From the NCBI RefSeq assembly GCF_008831285.2, contig NC_045148.1:13804802-13868801 (forward strand): 64,000 bases of DNA, read 5' to 3'. Positions 48,285-64,000 of this stretch are shown in pieces. This stretch comes from Nymphaea colorata (lineage: Eukaryota > Streptophyta > Magnoliopsida > Nymphaeales > Nymphaeaceae). Numbering within the stretch: the first letter of the stretch is position 1; each line of letters opens with the position of its first letter. The translations under genes and the position numbers were made by a program. A model generated the notes under the pieces. That model was not told where the DNA came from. It was given only the letters and a program-made list of their open reading frames with translations, and made no database searches.

Positions 48285-51041
48285 GTAAAGATCGGCTGCT
48301 GCTTTCCACATAAGGAGCGAGCTCATTACATGAAGCGGTTTTGCCCTGGAAAGAGTTGTTCATCGTAAAAAGGAAACTCTTCCTTGCTAGAAAAGTCTTT
48401 GATGTTGAGTTCGATCTGAATAAGTAGTGAGGTTAACTTCATAAAAGGAAGAACCCATGGCGACTGGATTAAACATATACCAGAACCCGGTTTCATTTTC
48501 TCCGTTTCCCTTAAACACCCAAACACAATCCAGATAGTGTTGTCTTCTTTGAATCTTCTCCTAAAACTATCCATTCGACAAATCATCTTGCAGGTGTGTG
48601 TGTATCATCATTTAAAGTAACTTGTTGGAGTCATGAAACTGAAACCCTTGAGACGCAGCAACTAAATTATGTCATTCTGTTGAAATGTCTAAATACTATA
48701 CGAACAAATCCTTGTTGTCAAAGCCCCATATAATAAAACCACTTTCATTATGTGCAAGTGGACATCTTAAAAGTAAGCCATCCAGAAATGTATCTAAAGT
48801 CATATAAAACACGTCCAAGTTCATGAACTACAAGAAATTTCGGCATATGGAAGTTTGTGAATTACCACCGCATGGAGAGAATTTTTCGGTCCATTTTGGT
48901 ATTCCCCAAGGGCTTATGCGAGGGTGGTACTACTTTCGAAGATAAAAAACTGGTCCAATTCATTACCACCGTGTGTGTCCCCTATTGGATACCGGAAAGT
49001 GCATCGATCGCGAAATGGTTGTTCTCGGAAGTCCAAATCGACAGCATAAAGTCGTGTTGCTTAAAATTAAATGCACATTTCTGTCCCCCATAATCTTGAC
49101 AAATTTCTTGATATCTAAGATCAATCGATCAAGGAGTAAAGAGCAGATGAAGTAAAGCAAAAACTAGAGGACCACATAGTGAACAATATCACAAGATGGG
49201 GCTTCCACATCTAGGAAGAATTCCTCATGAACATCAAGCTAAAAGTATAGATCTCTTTCTCGCTGTGAACATGTTCGCGCACGGGTATGCTTTCCTCAAA
49301 CATTAAGCACAAACAATCTTTTTTTCCCGTCTTAATACGTGATGACCGAATTGATTTGGCTGCTCAACTGCCGACTTGACTATGCAACAAACTTACAGAC
49401 ACGATGTAAGTACATGAAATGTGGGAAAAGCATAGCCAACGTTCCTTCAGGGTTCATCAAATTGCGAAAATAATGGACTTGATTCCATTCCCTTGAGTCT
49501 AAGGAATGCTTGTTGCTTTGAAGGGTTATACAAAGGCTGACTTCTTTCATTATCCATCAAGCTTCGTCACTACGTAATCGTTGCTTAACTAATCTAAAGT
49601 TCACCGAATGGCGTGACTTTGTTGAATAATAAAATTCCGGAGCAGATCGTGACTTAATTATTCCAATTTTTTAGACAAATTCCTTCATCCACATTCTCCA
49701 ACCTCATATGTGAGCGCCAACTCTGCCTTCTAGAAGAGTAGAAGGCAATATTCATATGTCTGTAGATGCACGCACATGCAACGTGTATGCGTCTCTGTGC
49801 GTGTGTGGCTGTATTATGTGTGTTAGCTAATGAAACAACTCTATAGTGTATACAGACATACGTACACACGCACCAACGCATACACTTTGCATGTGCGTGT
49901 CAGCTTCCCATAGGGATTTGAAGGTCTTGCAGGCTTTAAGATGAGAAAAATCCTTCAGTTCTATACACGGGCACCTAAACTGACTTCGCTCTTTAGTCTC
50001 CAGCATGCGGATAAAACAACATAAAACACTAGAACCAGACTTGTGGAATACTAGTTCAAATGTTTCATAAATCTGCTCCAAATTTTGGACCAGATTCATT
50101 AAACACTCACAATAGTGTCTCAGATGTCCAACGACCTTTAAAAATTAAAATTGCACTTGAAACATCGACTTCCAGCATTGCCGGCATTGGTGTGAAAAAG
50201 GGTGATCTCAAGTCTCAACGGTTTTGATGTGCAAAATTAGAGACGAAAACCGCTCCTGTTTACCCTCTCATTTAACCAACGAAAAGGAGACTTTAAATTA
50301 TGTACACTTTTCATGACCATGAGTACTAATGTAGGCTTCCAGCTCTTTATTTGCGGAACAGGGAATTTGTCAGCAAATGCTTTAAATCAAGCCAAGGATA
50401 TGTGACAGGAACTTGGAATTCTTGCAGATGCATATTGGTAGAGCTATTCTGATGCACTTTCAAGGAAAATATGCTTCGGCCTCTAGTGCAGCATACAATG
50501 TCTAATAGAAATCCCTTTCCCTGCAACTCGTTAATGGTCTGTTGGCAGTGCGGCCAGGTAGAGAGCCTTGTAGATTAGGTGAGACTGCATTTTCAGCGGA
50601 TGTTCTATTTAAACTTTTTCCATATGAAATATGCCCGTTTGCCAAATGAGTTTCTCTCCCGTTGAAGTCGTTACGAGGTGGGTGTAATGAATGAGAAGAT
50701 ATTTTTCACAAGAGAAATACAAATCAATCACAACACTCCGATAAGCCAAAAAAGAAAACCTGCACTGTTCAATTACAGCAGACATACAATAAATCGGCAC
50801 CAATTGGCACGGTTTGACACATACATTCTACAGCAATTACCACGAACTTTCTTCAAGACACCGCAAGAAAAAAACAATAGCTTGCAGCCCTTTACTACCA
50901 CGTAGAAGTTTCCTGTGCTAAGGGTGGACATAAACAAAAAGGAAAATGATACATGTATCGAAGCTATGAAATGGAATCTTACATATGTACTCGGACCTTG
51001 TAACCTACCGGAAATGAGATGTCTGCCATGATCCTCGATTG
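48285..51041. other. intergenic, no gene assembled
   Basis: If the 48,164 exon is real, its gene should lie here, but no frame stands out. 49,740-49,900 is full of short GT/CA-rich runs. The part next to 51,041 should contain the 3' untranslated region of the CIP7-like gene. Confidence 0.4.
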
Positions 51042-61320
<10,279 letters not shown>

Positions 61321-61354
61321 TTTCTCCCCTAATAACACCTAGTGGTGCCAGTAC
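61321..61354 (-). other. probable leader part of CIP7-like exon with the start codon
   Basis: A TTTTGCTAG acceptor lies just beyond 61,354 on the minus strand, preceded by a pyrimidine-rich stretch. The 34 bases between it and the ATG would be 5' untranslated. They include the TAG that closes the upstream frame described in findings. Confidence 0.5.
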
Positions 61355-63214
61355 CTAGCAAAAGAAGAGCACTTGAAGAATTTCATGCAAAGTCTTAGAG
61401 TTTGTAACTTTGTAGCAATAAGCCATTGAAAACAACCAAAAAACACATAATAACCCATACATAAGCATCTATCTTTTTATCTACTCTTTCAGTAATTACC
61501 TTGTCATAATGTAGTTACCCACACCTAAGTCAACATCTATGTCATAAGAACTCTATGTTTCACATACTGCCTGTTACCAGTAAGTTAATGATACGTTTCT
61601 AATATAGAAAGAAAGATTAAACCAAAATGACAGGTTGTTAGTATGCTTCGCACAGCCAAACAAGATGTTGTCCTTTTTTGCCCCAATTTGACATATTGTT
61701 GATTTCTTCATACGTAGGCTTCTTACCGAACACAACTAAGAGGGACATGGTGGATGAGCTTGCAATCCAATGTCAGTTGCTATGGAACTGCTCACTTTTC
61801 CATGTGAGCACGGCCTGTGATTGCAATGACTTTTTTTTTTATCATTATGAAAAAAAAGAAACCTGAACATGCCAGCCATGTCTTCTTTTGCATAACTTTT
61901 CAGAAACTAAATTTCTCACGTAGACTCATCTTTTTTATTGGAAACCCTTTTCAGAAGCCATCCTTTGTTCAAGTTTCCTCATAACCCTGCTTTTTTTAAT
62001 ATGAGAAAAGATTTAAACTGGCAATCTTTTACATTTCCTATTTTGACTTAGTTAAAGTCACTAAAAAACATACTCATATTTTTAGATACAAGCTTTAACA
62101 GAAATTTTTAAATTGATTTATATTTTCTTACTTTTGTTATTATTAAAGTTTAAACAATAACATTGATTTTCCTAATTAGGTGACTGTGTAAATTTGAAAA
62201 GAGAAAAGCCAAAAAAGGTATATAAATTAGTAAGAACTCAAAAACAGTAACATTAATAGTTGTCTGAAACAATATCCAAAAAATATTTGGTACCTAGTGT
62301 TAAATTACAAAACTTTCCAATTATCCTCTGTAAGATTCCAAATATTTACTTTGAAGCAAACCATTTATAATCTTATCTTGCATTTTGCTCCACTGCAAGC
62401 TTGTGGCCACCCTGCTTTAGATTTCTAGCCCCAACATATGCCTTCATCAATTTGTGTGTGCTTGTGAAGATTGCATAGCTCCATGTCATGAAAAAACGAT
62501 TTATACCCAGCTACAACCCATTAACAGCTTCTGAATAAAACTTACTTATTTTAACAGAGGCTAACAATGACAGGAGAGAAGAAAGAAAACAAAACAACAA
62601 TCACAACCCATATTTGTGCACAATTCAAAACATTCTTTATGAAACCTGACCTAAGAATAGAGAAGAATTGGATCAAAATCGGTCTAAGAGTAAACATGAT
62701 GTTGCAGCTCCCAATATTCCATTCTCCACTAACAGTTAGCTACGACACACAAGGTACTTGACACTCATGCATCAGTTAACTTCTCTAATTTGGTACTGAT
62801 TCTTCACTGTCGATAACCCTACTGCTATTTCCAAAGTTAAGACTAAGTGCCAGGCTTTCACTTGTATCTTTCCCGCTCTACAACTTAAAAGGCTCTTCAG
62901 GTTTCTATCATTGACTCCAGTTTGTAACGTAGCATGAGATTATGACAAGACCATACCCATTCCACGGTGAGAGAAAGTGATGGAGAACGAACAAGCTGCA
63001 CTTCAGACAAATCAAAATGGGCAATGAGTAAACATATGTTTGGACGAAAGAAATTGGCAAAGCTTAATCACATGTTTCTGCGTAAAAAAGGCAGAATTCT
63101 CGTTTGGCATGATCAGTACTTAATCGGTGACTTACGAAGAGAAAATAATGTATCGTCTGAAATCCAGAAATCCTCTGTGGAAATATTAAGAACGAACATC
63201 TTAGACGCACTCAC
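61355..63214. other. probable 5' intron of the CIP7-like gene
   Basis: About 1.86 kb of AT-rich DNA without a coding-like frame, between the presumed leader exon donor at 63,213-63,214 and the acceptor at 61,355-61,356. T-rich tracts near 61,810-62,160. Confidence 0.45.
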
Positions 63215-63343
63215 CATTAAAGCTGTAAGCTTCGAAGTCAGCTTTAGGCGCAGTAGGCAGACGACCGAGCATCGAAAGTCTCTCACTAGTTACATCCAAG
63301 AAATAGTTCTCATGCAACAATGACAGTACATCTGCCCGACAAT
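63215..63343 (-). other. leader exon 2 of the CIP7-like gene, with coding-like upstream frame
   Basis: 129 bases between a TTTGCAG acceptor and an AATG/GTGAGT donor. One frame is open throughout and reads DCRADVLSLLHENYFLDVTS and on to LSMLGRLPTAPKADFEAYSF. It is continuous in phase with the frame of the upstream exon. The other ATG in this exon opens a short frame of 13 codons. Confidence 0.5.
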
Positions 63344-63797
63344 CTGCAAATGCATCAAATTTTAGTAACTTCACCTGAGGAGAACCTTAGCAAAAGCAAT
63401 GTTCAAGTTTGCCTAAAGTTCCAAATAAGTTAAAGCAGAAGCGAACTGTATGCGCTTCACATGCACTGGCAGGTCCAAATTACGTTCTCAAATAAATAAA
63501 AACCAAGAGTCAAACAGGTACACCCCAATTAACCAAAAAGTTAGCAGGAAACGCCCAATCCATGTCACAAGAAGATCTCACATTTCCCCGATCGCATTCA
63601 CTGTCAACCCACTAGACCTACATTTACATCCGGGACCGATTTCGGGCAGGTTAATCTGCAGAGCCCTAGCTTTTCACCCCGTCAAAAAACGGCTGAATCT
63701 ACCCGCCTAACAACCAAAGGACGACATGCATTTCTAAGATCGGAATATAAGAATCCAGCCCTCTCAGCTGATGGATCGTAATCGCCAGAATTCTTAC

Positions 63798-63960
63798 CTC
63801 CTTCCCGCCAAGCAGGAATCCGGCGAAAAGCGAGCCGGAAAGAGGTGGCGTCAAGCCCAGAAAGATCCTCCAAACGCAAAGTCGAATCCTTCCGATCTTC
63901 CTCTTCCTCCCTCCCTTCTCCTCGAAACCCTAGAAAATCTCCCTCTGGCTGGCACTCTCT
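63798..63960 (-). other. leader exon 1 of the CIP7-like gene
   Basis: Ends at GGAAGGAG/GTAAGA, a strong donor on the minus strand. It contains CTAGGGTTTC, a telo-box-like motif common in plant 5' leaders, and is preceded by CT/CA microsatellite sequence. It has no ATG on the minus strand, yet one frame is open from end to end (for example LEDLSGLDATSFRLAFRRIP). The 5' boundary is a guess. Confidence 0.45.
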
Positions 63961-64000
63961 CTTTCTCTCTCTCTCACACACACACACACTCTTTCTCTCT
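63956..64000. repeat. CT/CA microsatellite at the window edge
   Basis: CTCTCTCTTTCTCTC and CACACACACA runs at the end of the window, probably just upstream of or at the transcription start of the CIP7-like gene. Confidence 0.8.

Overview
This is nuclear DNA from a flowering plant. It is AT-rich with GC-richer exons, most genes are split by introns, and a Ty1/copia retrotransposon and two small terminal-inverted-repeat elements are present. Peroxiredoxin Q, a COP1-interacting-protein-like protein, a DUF936 protein and a plant clade I flavin monooxygenase are all plant genes. The species cannot be fixed from the sequence alone.

Layout. 1-6,480: AT-rich DNA without a supportable gene, holding a TTATCTCA minisatellite. 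6,681-10,642 (+): a complete five-exon FMO1-like flavin monooxygenase. 13,957-15,042 (-): a single-exon plant protein of unknown function, with two copies of a diverged ~1 kb direct repeat on either side. 19,214-24,445: a Ty1/copia element with two 370-bp LTRs, a perfect 5-bp target duplication, a protease deletion and several breaks. 25,440-27,509 (-): four-exon chloroplast peroxiredoxin Q with a GC-AG intron. 27,660-41,150: a gene-poor tract made largely of an old tandem duplication (~28.96-33.69 kb and ~33.93-40.67 kb); each copy has a GC-rich core with a TATA box. A hAT-type MITE lies just before it. 41,181-45,002 (-): a DUF936 gene with a duplicated small exon. 45-51 kb: no gene could be assembled, only a few exon-like open frames. 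51,042-61,320 (-): a ten-exon COP1-interacting-protein-like gene of 1,512 residues, with leader exons to about 63.96 kb and a terminal-inverted-repeat element in an intron.

The genes do not form a pathway. They act separately: defence or metabolic oxygenation (FMO), plastid peroxide removal (PrxQ), cytoskeletal or unknown roles (DUF936) and light-signalling-related regulation (CIP7-like). The observations most worth following up are the long AUG-poor upstream frame in the CIP7-like leader, the tandem exon duplication in the DUF936 gene, and the tandem duplication with its promoter-bearing cores. I found no evidence for a wholly new biological system. All exon boundaries were placed by eye from reading frame, splice consensus and protein-family resemblance.
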